From Klebsormidium nitens (lineage: Eukaryota > Streptophyta > Klebsormidiophyceae > Klebsormidiales > Klebsormidiaceae): a DNA stretch of 64,000 bases. Position numbers and translations under genes: made by a program. Under the pieces are notes generated by a model. The model made no database searches. It saw only the letters and a program-made list of their open reading frames with translations, and was not told where the DNA came from. The stretch covers positions 1-64,000 of the forward strand of contig DF237258.1 of the NCBI GenBank assembly GCA_000708835.1, in the 5' to 3' direction. Shown here piece after piece: positions 1 through 12,438 of this stretch (positions are counted from its first letter, which is position 1; every line of letters starts with the position of its first letter).

Positions 1-900
1 AGGTTGCTAGTGCATCAAAGTACCTACCGTAATCGGGCGCTACGAAAGAGCTGCGGGCGGCCGCCCTGCCCGAAACCAATGAACTTGCATGCAAGAGTAT
101 GAGGGGCAAGAGAAGTAGGAACAGGTACACCTCCGATGAAGATCCAAACAGTGCATGCCATCAGAAGCTTATGGTGGCCCTGGCTACGGCGTTGCAAAAG
201 GTGAATCAACCTACTTGTGCGCCCAATGATTTTGGAACCTGTAAAGTACTTTTGGGTAAATCAATTGCCATCAGCCTTCATTACATGGATCTAGGAGGGG
301 GCCGCAGTCACACATACCAGTACATTGTCGATACAACGTGATGGCTTGCGAAATGAGAATGAGCGTCCAAATCAATGGACTCATCGATGTAGCGCGTGCG
401 TGGAAGACAATCTGAACTCACAGTTGCCCGCACAAATAACTCGATCAAGATAGAAGAAGTACGGATATAAGTACCGACTTAGACGTGGGTCAAAACGGTA
501 CTCACCGCTTTTGACAGTCTACATTTACCGTTTTCAACTGAAGCGCACTCCTTTGAAAGACCAGCAAGCTTTGCCTTCAAGTGCTGTTTTCGGTCTATAT
601 TTGAACACACGAGCTTCAACATGTGTTCTCAAACACGCTAATTGGTACATCTTTGAAGACACCAACTCGGAAGAATCCACTCATGTCTATGCCATAGTTG
701 AAAAGTCTGGTAACAAATGTTTGTTATTCCGTCCAAAGCAAGAAATAGTCTGTCCTGCATACAAAGAATGTTTGTCCTAAAGGTGCCCTTTCGCGCCACG
801 ACCATAACCGTCCACGAAATCGCAACCTACTTTTCCTAAGCGAATGGGCGACAGTGAATCGTTACAGTACGTCTGGAAGGCACCAGCGCCGTCGGTGCCT
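1..900. other. 3' flank of the P450 reductase gene; no gene seen
   Basis: This stretch lies beyond the stop codon of the minus-strand reductase. Short open frames occur, for example near 99-341 and 511-780, but they resemble no family I know, and the second would have to begin at a non-ATG codon. I see no RNA gene, long repeat or mobile-element signature. Confidence 0.5.
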
Positions 901-3900
901 CTACCAGACATCCCGGTGGTACCGCCCTTCACTCTGCAGCTGCTTCACGAATTCCTCGGCCTCCGTCCCTCCGCAGCACTCTTGCTGCTGCACAATCTGG
1001 TGCAGCGCACGGTGCACGTCCTTCGCCATGTGCTTGGCATCCCCGCACACGTACAGCACACCGTTCGCTCCCCCCTTTTTGGAAGAAGCCAGAACGTTCC
1101 ACACTGAAGTCGCCTGAACAGCGAAACGAGCAGATGCTCAGAAATGATTCAACTGCACTGCACATTCAAGCACCCATCCCACTGGGTCCGACAGGCAACG
1201 ACAACCCAGCAGGGTGGCTGCACGCCAAGGAGAGAAGCGAATACCTGACCATGCAGGCACAACATCATGTGCTAATCCGATGATCCGCAACAAGATGGTC
1301 TCTTTCCACTCTGCGCTCTTGCAACGACACAACGACGGGAACTGTCCCTCTTCGCCCACACCAATGCTTCAGGGACATTCCCAAGGCCAATCTTCGAGAC
1401 ACTCCAGGTTTCTGGTCCCGCCAGAGCCATCGCGCCGTGCCGGTCTCACCTGCTGTTGCATGAGGTGCTGGACGTAGACCTTGGTCGGACCCTCGCGAGA
1501 TACTGCGACGTGGAGGCCGTTCAGGGCACCACTGGCAACAAATGCGTCCAATTCCTCTTTATACAAGTAGTCCTGTGAAAGTGAAAGACATGGGTGAGAA
1601 TCATCGTAGGTCCCCATGCACGAGTAAAGGAGCCCTTTGACTTCGGTTCTAGAAGACACTGGGCTGATCAGACAAAACCATGGCAGACATGAGAACAAGA
1701 GTGGCCTGACGACAAACGCGCACTGCCTGCGCTTCTTTCCTCTTGGAAGCGTTCTTGTTGGTGTCTTTCGATACTCGTATCCAGTGCGTACAAATGCAAG
1801 ATCGAACTTGACATGGCGTTCAAGATTCTGCGACCAACGCACTCGAACCGTGCTCGCAACCATGTGCGCTCACCTTGTCCCGGTGTCGGCAGCCATAGAA
1901 GAGCAGGGCAGGCCCCAGCTTCTCCCCCTTTTGTATCCGCGCGTGCCGCTCTTGCAAGAAGCCTCGGAAGGGCGCCAGGCCAGTGCCAGGCCCCACCATG
2001 ACGACCGGGGTGAGGGGGTCGCGCGGCAGCTTGAAGCTGGAGGAGCGCACGAAGATGGGAGCCCAGCTGGCGTGACCGGGCCCTGGCAGGACGGAGGACA
2101 GGGAGGGGATGGCGCGCTGCACCGCAAGGGAAGGCTATCAGAAGGGCTGACCCGGCAGCAGGTGTAGTGCGATATGCAGCCGAGTGAAACGCAGCCAAAA
2201 GTAAAGTGAAAGCCGAGCAAGAGGGGACAGAACGAGAAAACCTGGCAACGGCGATGATTATGAGAGCCCCATACGCACAGATTGTGGGGGAACACGGAAG
2301 AAGAAATGGCAAGATACATGTTGCTACTATGAAGGCTACAAAATCTTCTTCATTGAGACACGCCCTGTATGTGTCCTGACCCACAGCACAGTCTGGCTGC
2401 TTGTGCCAGTTCGATGTTTCAGTGATTGGTCAACGAATTAAACGACCCTCGAAGTTGGGGGGGCCACAGCAGGGGTCAGTGCTGTGGGTTGCGGGCCTCA
2501 CCTTCATCCAGGAGGAAGCGACCCCGTGGTGGACACGACCTGTGGGGGTGGGCTCCTGCACGACTGCACACGTGACGTGGATGCGCGAGGGGTGCAGCGC
2601 GGGGGAGGACGAGATGGAGTAGTAGCGTGGCTGCAGGCGGGGGGCTACCGCCGCAAAGAAGACGCCCAGCGGGGGTCGCGCCGAGGGGAACGCAGCCAGG
2701 ACCTCCAGCAGGCTGCGCTGTGCGGCCACCACCCACTCTGCATACTCGTCCTGCAAAACAGGGGGCGCATGCCTTGTTTAAACCCATGGCTCCTTGACTG
2801 GCTTTCAACAATGGAGTCTGTGACAAGGCCTTTGCTCAACGCAGTCCTCACTTGCTTAACCATGTTGACCCTTCTGACACCAGGTCAAAGACGCCACATC
2901 AAGACAGCGATTCTGTGCGATCTCTGCGCCAACTATGACACCGGCGCAATTCTAGCACACAATTGGTAAATGATGCAATATCGCATTTGATTGATTGATC
3001 AGTACCATCAACAGGCTCGCCCCGTACAGAATCCGCCTATGAAGCGGCTTGCCCCAGGCCCTGCTCTATATCCCCCCCCGACTAGCTGCTTGCCTCACCT
3101 TGCCCCGTGGGCCTGCCAGGTGGCGGAGCCGCTCCGCCTCCTGCGCGCTGGCGGCGTGCTCTGCCAGCGCCAGGAGCGCCGCCTTCTTGGGCGAGCTCAG
3201 GAGGTCCGTGTAGCGGGCCAGCGCCACGCGCACACTGATGGGGCACGGGAATGGTTCGGGCAAGCTGGCATGATGCCCCGCATCCGACTCCAGCGAGAAC
3301 ACGGTATCCAGCGCTACCCCCAGCAGCTGCGCCGCCTCACCCACCACTTCATCGCTGTTCTCGGCAAACACGCCCACGTGATCCCCCGCCTCGTAGGAAA
3401 GGGCCCGGCCTGGCACCTCAAATTCCAGGTGCACACACGAGCGATCCGAACCTGCAGCGTGCAGCTCACGCTGCAGGGCGACCACGCCTCGCACAGGCTT
3501 GTGGATGTCGTGGCCCGCCCCAGGAATAGCCGCCAGCTCTGGCTCGGCGGCGGGGGTTGCTTCGTCAGCGGAGTGTATCCGGACACGGTACTCAGGAATC
3601 CCAGCATTGTAAGGGACCGCACTGGTCGACAGATCTTGATCCGAGGAGGAGAGCAGCGGGTCAAGGGCTGGCCAGAGGCTCTCCTTCCTGCAGAATCAAC
3701 TGATGGTCGTAAGGAAAGTTCAAATGTCAAATCTGTAAGCTTCAAACTGACCCTCTGAGGTCGTTGTCCACAGAATCCATAGTCCAGTCCACACAAGCAG
3801 AGCGGAGAAAGTTTTGATGTTTGTCAAGGACAACCCTGATCGTCTTTAAGCTTGTAAAGCAGCAAAAGCAGCAACTATGTCAATCACACCTCAAGAGTTG

Positions 3901-4589
3901 ATCGGCGTCTAGGCCCTGTTTTTTACTCACCACGCCGCGAAGTCGTCCTCAATGCAGGCATCATCATCCCCAAAGCCTGTCCTGAGGATTCTGATGGCCC
4001 CCAGGCTGGCCATGACCTTATCCAACTGCTTGGCAACGCTGTTGAAGTTCTCATACTGCCGGTTGCCCAGCCCAAAGATGCCATACTGCACCTTGGCCAA
4101 CAACTCCCTGCTTGCGTCCTCCTCTCCTTCACTGAGCTCTGCAATCCACTTCATGAAACGGGCTGCGTTATCAGTGGGCTCCCCGTCCCCATATGTAGCT
4201 GTGAAGAAGAGTGCGTGCGCTTCTCGCGGCAGCTTGTCTGCATACTCGTCATCATCCGCCGCGTACTCATCCAGATCTATCACATCCACAGCCACGGCAT
4301 CCCCATACCGCGCCCGCGCCTCCTCAGCCACTGCCTTGGCAAAGCCTTCAGCGGTGCCCGTCTGCGTCCCAAAGAAGACCGCCAGCCGCTTGCGGTGGTC
4401 CTCTTCCTCCGGCTGCGCCGCTGCAATCCGCTCAACTTTGACCACCTTGGGCACTGCTTGGCCCGCTGGCTTGCGCCGCAGCCACAGCAGCGTCACTGAC
4501 ACCACAATCAGCAGCAGCGAGCCCAGGCCCAGCGCGGGCAGAGATCCAGAGGCAGGCGCAGCGGAGGCTGCACTGGCATCGACCCCCAT
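901..4589 (-). CDS. CPR: NADPH-cytochrome P450 reductase, 6 exons
   Basis: Passes electrons from NADPH through FAD and FMN to microsomal P450s at the ER membrane. Exons: complement(901..1113, 1450..1572, 1874..2116, 2502..2750, 3099..3687, 3931..4589), all with GT..AG borders and closing to about 691 residues, the normal family length. An N-terminal hydrophobic anchor spans residues 18-37. The FMN-binding segment [12 protein letters not shown] starts near residue 72 and is followed by [14 protein letters not shown] and [12 protein letters not shown]. The FAD motif RYYSISSSP and the NADPH motifs [15 protein letters not shown] and [13 protein letters not shown] follow. The protein ends RDVW, with the C-terminal Trp that stacks on FAD in this family. 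The ATG at 4589 is chosen because it directly precedes the anchor; the frame stays open upstream to about 4664. A MITE-like element begins 80 bp upstream, so the promoter probably lies in or beyond it. Confidence 0.95.
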
Positions 4590-4668
4590 GACTGCCGGCC
4601 TTGTGCTGCCCCTCCGAAGCCCGTCACTACACGTTCTGATGCCAGTTATGGGAGTGATGCTCACCTAA

Positions 4669-5194
4669 GGGTAGAGTCATTTTGTAAGTGGTACCCCCCC
4701 ATAATTCTATGGGGGTGGAGGGCCCTGGACCGAGATGCAGAACCAGGGTCGGAGGGGGGGGGGGGCCAGCACAGTTTTTGAGAGTGAGGGTCCCTGGGGG
4801 GTACCACCTAGGACCCCAAGAGGCCAGGACTTCAGTCTCTAAAGTTCCCATTTAGCCCCTTATAAACAGACTTTGTTCACATATCTTGATCATATTCGTA
4901 CGAAGTCTGTCCCAAAATGGGCCGAATATGCTGAAAAGCGACTCTGCGAGGCTCTACAGCGTGCACGAACTTAGCGAAATATGCGGCTTTTTCAAAAAAA
5001 TCCCTACGAAAGCCCTTGCAAAAACCTGCGTCCACTTTTGGCCGGACGACCCGCTTATGCCGCCGGGTGGAAGGGGGGGGGGGGCTTGGGACCCCTCGGC
5101 GAAGCCGAGGCCCCCCTGGGCCTTAAGAAAGCACCCCCTTGAAAAATGGTCGATAGAATTATGGGGGGGTACCAGTTACAAAATGACGGTACCC
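4669..5194. mobile_element. 526-bp MITE-like inverted-repeat element, TAA target duplication
   Basis: The ends are imperfect terminal inverted repeats of about 43 bp (left 4669-4712, right 5150-5194), both starting GGGTA and sharing GTCATTTTGTAA and GGTACCCCCCCATAATTC. The triplet TAA flanks the element on both sides (4666-4668 and 5195-5197). A 3-bp TAA/TTA duplication with GG-starting ends is typical of PIF/Harbinger-derived MITEs, so that class is inferred. The interior has G-runs and no transposase frame, so the element is non-autonomous. It sits directly upstream of the P450 reductase start. Confidence 0.85.
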
Positions 5195-5197
5195 TAA

Positions 5198-6580
5198 TAC
5201 GTTAGGTCACCTCCTTCCTCAGGTCACCATGATGCATTGACGGTCGAAGAGTTCTGTTTCTGAACACGTCTGCTGCACTTATAAGTCATACGTGACATTG
5301 TAGTAATAGGCTATCAAAGTTGACCAAGGAAGTTGTTAGCGCTAAACTAGGCGTGCCGGGGGCTCTTGGGCCCCCGGATGCTTTGTAGTGCAGTAGTGTC
5401 AACCGAGGCAATTCCCGCATCTAGGTACCCACACTTCCAATCGGTCACCGACTGTCGAACCGGGTGCAAACGACCTCAACGTGCACGGCGGCGCCACTGC
5501 ACGCTCAACTTGACTGCTTGACACCAGTTGTAATATCGGTGCGAGCTCGGCGAACAGGCCTCCAGGCGTGCGTTTCTGCACCGAACGCGTTGCTCATACG
5601 GTAGTCTCACTTTCAATACAGCTTCTCCCGATCAACCGGCCAGTTATAGTATTCAAGACTAACTTAGTCAGTCTGTTGTCGAGTGAAATTAGTCTAAAAT
5701 AGATGACACTAAAACTGGCCGGTTGATCGGGAGAAGCTGTAAAACGCTGCTGTGCTGGGATATTGACACAAAAACAATAAAATTGGTGCGACCACTCACA
5801 GTGCTGCCTGCGAATCACTACCGAAAACCCGGAGGAAGTGCCAACCAATTCAGACTGCAGCTCGGCGCGGAGCCTTGACACCATATCATAGTCTGCCTCG
5901 GTCCTTGTCATTAACACCAACCCAGCTGCAATGTACATGTGGAGTCTGAAACCTCGGTGACGGCGTTAAGCTTACGTCACTCGACCAATCAGATCGCCGG
6001 GATGGGTCCTGAAGACTCTGTAAGAGCCCCCTAACCAATTAGGAGGCGTGGAGCGGTACGGGTACCGGGAGGGGCCCAGGGCTTGGACAGGTTAATGTTC
6101 AACCCAAAACATGAGTACCCGAACCCGTCCGATTGGATTCTTCAAAACCCCAACATTTCGGTATCTGTTTACGAGAAAACCAACCCGGCAGACCCGGGTC
6201 CTTCCTCCGATCCCTATTAAGATCCTCGCTCTACTTTTACAATTAGGCAAGAGCAGAAGTCAAACCCGGGTTCGGAGTCATGGGGGACCATCCACGATTC
6301 CGGCCAGAGTTCGAACTCCACCATGATGGCCCCTGGGACCAAAAGTTCTGCCAGACTCGAGCGCTTGCCAGCGTCCCTGCATGAACGAATGCAGTCTGAC
6401 TCTCAGCTGTTTTCTCCGGAAAACCCCTGATTGATTCGTGCGGCTCTTTTCAACAGAGGCAGTTGGCGCACTTTCTGCTTGTGTTCCTTGGCTGCACCGC
6501 AGCGGGAGAATTTCTCCTTGAAGGGTGGTGGGAACGCCAATTGTCCAATTTCCGGCTGTGAAAGTCTTTCTAGAACAACG
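5198..6580. other. Intergenic region before SDS22; contains one small MITE
   Basis: This separates the divergently transcribed P450 reductase and SDS22 genes, so it should hold the SDS22 promoter. Apart from the 121-bp element listed separately I see no gene. The frame at 5594-5938 on the minus strand runs through that element and is not credible. Confidence 0.5.
5619..5739. mobile_element. 121-bp MITE with perfect 27-bp terminal inverted repeats, TA flanks
   Basis: The left arm 5619-5645 begins CAGCTTCTCCCGATCAACCG, and the right arm 5713-5739 is its exact reverse complement. A TA dinucleotide flanks both ends (5617-5618 and 5740-5741), as expected for a Tc1/mariner-type target duplication. 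Only about 67 bp separate the arms, so it is a non-autonomous foldback element. Perfect arms suggest recent movement or recent birth. Confidence 0.85.
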
Positions 6581-9500
6581 ATGGCAGCAGAGGAGGGGAC
6601 AGATATGGAGGCTATCCTTGATTTGACGGGAAGCCAGCTGCGCAGCTGGGAGGACATTCTGTTGACGCCCCACCTCACGGTGAGGCAACCACCAGGGAAT
6701 GTAAAAAGTCCTCTAAGATCACGTGGTGGTCCTGGTGGTATGCGTGTTTGCAACAATTGTGGAGCAATGCTGAGGTGTGCGAGAGGTTGCCCTCATGGAT
6801 TGATCAAGGGTTGCCTTTGCTTTTGCCGTTGGGTAAATTGGCAGGACCCTTGCCTTCGTACATTGCCTTCGACCATGTGCACCACTCAGTGCGGCCATGT
6901 CCTGCGGTTCACTGGGGCTGTTCTGATTGTCCACGCAGGAGTTGGACCTAACCACCAACCGGCTTACAACCATCGACCCTGCAATTGGCACATTGACCAG
7001 TAAGCCCACCATATGCTGCGCCCATCACTGCTTCTATGTCTCTGCATGCATGCCCGTGCGCTTGCTGCCTTGCCCATGTCTGGATGTGTCTGCGGCTCTA
7101 ACTTCGTTGTGTGTATGGTTGCAGGCCTTCGCAAGCTGTCTCTGCGCCAGAACCTGCTGACCACAGAAGCGGTGGCGCCCTTGGGCCAGTACACCGCACT
7201 GCACAACTTGACCGAGCTGGTCCTCCATGACAACAAGATCACACAGGTGGACACCTGGCCATTTGCACACCTGGGCATTTGCACACCTGGCCAGGCAGTG
7301 TCCAAGGGGCACCTCCAATTGTTGCTCGAGACCTGATGAAGACACTACTAACAATCCTCCTTGTCTGCTATCTTGTATCCAGCTTTTACATTTCATTGGG
7401 AATAAGGTGGTCTTAGCTACTTCTGACAGTGCCTTCCTCATGCCGCAGTTGCCCGACTTGCGCCACTTTACGGCGCTAACCAGCCTGGATGTCTCTTTCA
7501 ATGAGGTGACTTCTTACGATAACAATCGCCCCCTACTTCAATGTTGTACCAGACCACTCCTTCCGCTCGTTGATATCAGGCCTTGTTCGCACTGCAGTCT
7601 CTATGTTCACCCCAACAGCATTGAAATGTTGCCGCATCTTTTCTGGTGCTTCTCTCACCTTGGCTGATTGCTCAATGTGTGCTTGCAGTTGAGTGAGCTT
7701 GCTGGAGTTGAGCATCTGCCCTCATCGTTGAAACAGCTCTACTTTGCCAAAAACGAGGTGAGCCGGACTGTGGTTTCTGCAAAAGTTTCGACTCAAAAGT
7801 TTTGATTCACCACAATTGGACGACAATTATAGAAACAGGAAATTTGAGCCCTTCTGATGCTGTTGCCAGACATGGAGTAGTGCCCTCGTTTCTTCTTCCC
7901 ACCCTCTCAATCACGTGTTCCCACCCTCTCTGCTTTGTGACGCGCAACATGGCAGGAATGACTTGACACGAGGTTGTATATCCATTTGCCAGATCGGTAC
8001 CCTCCCCTCGCTTTCACACCTCTCCCACCTCGAGATCCTGGAGCTGGGGTCCAACAAGATCAAGGTCAGCCCCACGGCCCTATCCCCCCTTGCTTTTGCA
8101 TCTAGTCACAGCAGTTCTCAAGTGAGACCCGTGTGCTTTGAGATAGATTCTGGACACAGGCACTGGGCGTCTGGGAGGCGAGAGCGCTTAGGCTGTGGCT
8201 AGTGGTACAGGTGATGAGCGGGCTGGGCGGTTTGCCGGCGCTCCGAGAGCTGTGGTTGGGGCGCAACAAGATCCGCGAGATCGACCTGGGCGGCCTGACA
8301 GGCCTGGTGCGACTCAGCCTGCAGAGCAACCGCCTCACCCACATTGCGGGTTTGGAGGTGAGGGCAACTCAACGCAAAATTTCCCCAGCATGAGTGGTCG
8401 TAAATGTTTTTGGTAAGGAGGAGTCGGTACTCATGTCGATGTCAATTGAGTCTGGCCTGCCTGCTTCAACACTTTGTTGAAGCTCTCTATCACAGACGTG
8501 ATTCTGGAGGTGAAGCCCAAAGAGATGTTCCCAATCATGCGTCTAAATCGGGAGAGAGGCAGCGCAGAGTGCCGAGAAGCACGGAGAAACAGTTGCAGAG
8601 CTTACTTCAACATGAAAAGTTGCGTCCGTGATCACAAACAGTCCCTTATACCCAACCGAAAACTTAGGCTTGTTATTTTACTGCGAGCCATTGCCATCTA
8701 TGTATGTAGTGTGGCTGTCTCAAGAGCGAGAGCAGATAGGAACGCGAATCCTGCTCATTGTCCATCGAACGAGTTCTGCTGGCTGTGCAGCCTACTAGTA
8801 GAAATTCTGGACCCCTGAAAGCACAACCGACTTGCATTTAGATTCTTGTCAGTACTTTGGTGATATAATTGACGACCCGATGTTCGTCTTGGAGACCACT
8901 AGCTTCCTTGGTACGAACACAATACAACAGTCCGTGCTTAATCACGGCCGATAGAAGTCAGATCGAACTTGCTTACTCCCATCCCCCGTTGAGAAAGGGT
9001 GAGGCTATCCAGCCTGCGTGATCCCCGATCTCGTGCAGGGCTGCGCAGGCCTGGAGGAACTGTACCTCTCCCACAACGGCATCAACACTCTCGAGGTCAG
9101 CTTCCCTTGTCCCCGTCAACTCCTTCCCTCCATCTATGACCGAAAGCTGCATGCTCGTCATCGTGCCAGCTTCGGTTGGTGCCTGCGCCTCGCCCCCTTG
9201 CGTAAGACACCTTACTGTGCCATGCCATTTACCCTGCAATTTAGCAGTGCTCAGTCGACATGCGGTGTGCGTGCAGGGTCTGGACGGGCTGGCCCGCCTG
9301 CGGATCCTTGACGTGAGCGCCAACAGGGTGGACCGAGTGCAGGGACTCGAACATCTCACCAGGTACGCCCCGGGCCTTTGTTTGCAGCTGGCGGTGCAGC
9401 TTTGTGTGGCGAAGATGCTGCCATGCGCAGTGGTCGTCATGGATCACAAGCTTAAGGGACTTTGCACGAGAGACGTTTTTGACAACGCCTTCGAATCGAA

Positions 9501-10411
9501 GCGGGTGCGACCACTTTAGTGAAACCTCGTAAGATTGTGCAGGGTCAATGTCCGTTTGATCCCGAACCCGAACTAATTGTTCATGCCTGTTGCGATGCCT
9601 GTTGCGATTCTTCAGACAGACTGAAAGTCACCCCGCTTCGCTGGCGGGTCAGTATGAAAGAGATTGCGCAGTGTCAATCCGACTGCAAAACTGGCCATCT
9701 CAACCGTTAGTCTCGGTTCAGTCAGTCCTTCGGGCGTTTTTGCCACACACTTCGCAGCATCTTGCTGAGAAAGATTATGTTCGTTTTGTCGTTTTACTTG
9801 GTTCTGAAGCCCTGAAGAACCGAGAACGTACCCAAACAAAAATCGACACAAGATCTGTACTGCAACCTCCAGGTTGGAGGACCTGTGGCTGAACGACAAC
9901 CAGATCCCAAGCCTAGCCGGCCTGGGCGTAGCGCTCGTCGGGTGCACCGGCACGCTGACCACGCTCTACCTCGAGAACAACCCAGCGGTGAGCACGCAGA
10001 CGGATTGAAGAGCCACTTCTGCCATGCATCTTGTCGGCATTCCCCCTCTTGCATCACACGCTCTTTTACGAACGACCATTAGGTCGACTTTGCGCCTTCC
10101 AAACGCGTGTGCCGCCTGGTAGTCCGGCCTGCTCGTTTGGAGCGGCCGCCGAGCTTGGTCGCCCTCGACCCAAAAGGGCGTTGAGAAAGGCTGCTAAGAG
10201 TTACCCTTTTCTTGTCATGGCACTGGTAAGGACCACGATTATGCCGGCGAAATCTTTGTCAAGACGTTGATGACAACGTTGAGAAGCTTTGCAGATGCTT
10301 TTGTGTGTGCTGACGTAGCAGTATCTGGTGCAGGCGAAGGACCCGCAGTACGTACTGAAGCTGCGGGAGCAGCTGCCCAACCTGCGTCAGCTGGATGCAA
10401 TCATGCTGTAA
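6581..10411 (+). CDS. SDS22: SDS22-like leucine-rich regulator of protein phosphatase 1, 11 exons
   Basis: SDS22 (PPP1R7) binds protein phosphatase 1 through a curved stack of 22-residue leucine-rich repeats and helps control its assembly and activity. Exons: 6581..6679, 6939..6999, 7125..7246, 7449..7505, 7689..7757, 7993..8064, 8211..8357, 9039..9095, 9277..9362, 9873..9987, 10334..10411; about 320 residues, near the usual family size. Repeats of the SDS22 type are visible throughout, such as LRELWLGRNKI, LEELYLSHNGIN, LRILDVSANRV and LEDLWLNDNQI. The C-terminal cap AKDPQYVLKLREQLPN followed by LRQLDA matches the LRR cap of the family. Introns mostly fall at repeat boundaries in phase 0. 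The start ATG lies in an AACGATGG context. Intron 3 opens with a short tandem repeat at about 7250-7292. Confidence 0.93.
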
Positions 10412-12438
10412 CTGGAACCCGGGGGAGGAGGTGGTCCACATGGCAGCGGCTGTGGACTCAGCCACCACTGATTTACGGCGCTCTCGATGCACGCGTGCTT
10501 GCTATGGGCTAGAGATCCTTAATCTTGTCAAACCGTTGAAGATTCGAGCTGCTAATTCGATATCGGCGCATGCCAATGATTGAGCATTTGATCCGATGTC
10601 CTCGCAGATTCGGCTTTTGATCTGCCTGCGTCGTAGTCATTTGCGAATTCGCCCAGGACAGGCTTCTACTCAAAATCGTCAATGAGTAGCGAATTGCTTC
10701 TCTGTATCCTCTGATACGCTCCGAAGCAGCAGCCTGGCAGACACGCACTCGATTGCCAGGAGGTACATTGAACTGGGATCAAGCTCGCACTATTTGACCG
10801 CAGAAGATGCAGTTATAGGCACGATTTAGATCACGATGAACGTTGTGGAGGTACTAGTCGAATCATGGACCTTGAATTAAGTAAAGAGGCAACCCCAGCC
10901 TTCATGCGGTACGTCACTGGCTGCAAGCTTGACCATATGTCGCGCAGAAGTTGACCGAAGTCCCTATTTGAAATTTCAGAGCGGTTTAACTAGGCCGACT
11001 GTTAGACATATGCGTGATGCGTGATTATCTCCAAAGCCCGGAGTGGAGCCTCCAACGGGGCTGCTCACAAGCCCAAAGATGCAGCAGGTGTGTCAAGTGG
11101 ATACAGTACGATCAATTTGACTGCGCGGCTTTCAATTTTGATGCACATGTAGGGTCCGCGACCAGCCATACTGCCTGGCAACTTGCAAACCTATCCAAGC
11201 GTTACGCAAGCTTTTATGGTCTTAACTGCTTAGAAAGAGTCACGTGCATAAGCTGACCTCTTTCAAAAAAGGGCCGATCCCTGCCTCTCGACTAGCTCTA
11301 GTTGGCCCGCCAATGATTTGTGTCCCCGATCGCAATCACGTTCATGGACAGCCGGTGAGTCTGTCAAGGGCGGAGAACGTCAAGACCCCTTGATCACACT
11401 ACGCGCGCTACGTGACATGTACCAACGTCAACCGGATTTCCCACGAAAGATTGACATGGTGGCCTACTATACACTTACTGTAGATCGTAAGAATGGAAAG
11501 CTCCGGTCCCATTCAAAAAAGTTGGACACTCAGCCTGCGAACACTAGGTTTACCCACTTATCAGCTGTACCGCAATGATTTCAAAGATGATGTACTCCGA
11601 ATTAAGATAACGAGGATATGAAAATCGAGACCGCTGCATCCATGTCAATGAAGAGCAGGACGATGGGATTCAAGAACAAGGACGCCGCGCATTCGCAGAA
11701 GCTAGACTGAAATCATGGGTAGCCGTCTGTGCAACGGCAAGGGCTTCCCTCTTCCCTTCGTTATGATTTGGTGCAACCAACGATTGTCGTTTCTGAAGCG
11801 GCTCTACCATTTCGAGCGGTGTCGATGTGGTTTGTCATCAGGCCCAGCAGGCGGCCTAGCTGGCCCAGGATAAGGCCTGACCGTATAAAGTGCGCTCACA
11901 AAGTACACTTGACATTAGAGATAAGACAGCCGACCGAGCCAACACGAACTAGCGATGTCGCAGACTGCAACATGCGCGAACTTCGACACTAGGAGAAGCA
12001 CCATGCAGGCAAGATGTTTGCTTTGTAAGGTGTTGACCGCGCCACAAGTACTAGTCGACAAGGAGTCTCGCGCCGCATGGGACCGGCTTACCGTACGTCG
12101 TATCGTCGAGGGCTGCCAATTGCGAGCACCTCGAGCAGGTCGAATGGCGGGCCCGCGCCGCGACGACGTACAGCGCGGGAGATACCAATCACTACAGTTT
12201 GCCTCTTGCCAATATAGGGAATCGCTCCAAGCGATGCTGCATGAATCGAGGGTTTCCGCCGCGCAACCACCCTTGTGGATTGGAATGGAGGACTCCAGCT
12301 GCAAACACTAGCAGGAATCTCTGAGCAGCTCACGGTGATTTGTTGTTCTCCTAAAACTTTGAACGGCTTCAGCGCATGCAGGTCTAGCTACATCTGAAAG
12401 CATATCGTATTCTTTTCAAGAGCACCAGAAGGCGCAAC
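10412..12438. other. 2-kb gene-poor intergenic region
   Basis: Short frames occur on both strands (for example 11014-11256, 11318-11578 and 11915-12311), but none shows a recognisable motif, an intron pattern or length that would support a gene. I see no RNA gene or clear transposon ends. The 3' part should hold the promoter of the MYND-finger gene. Confidence 0.45.

Noticed and set aside
511-780. Possible small gene at the left end
   Set aside because: It would start at TTG, has no recognisable domain and no splice or homology support.
3952-4668. Long open frame opposite exon 1 of the P450 reductase (238 codons)
   Set aside because: It is the antisense shadow of a GC-rich conserved exon and shows no family motif.
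5594-5938. Minus-strand open frame of 114 codons
   Set aside because: It crosses a MITE with perfect inverted repeats, so the frame is fortuitous.
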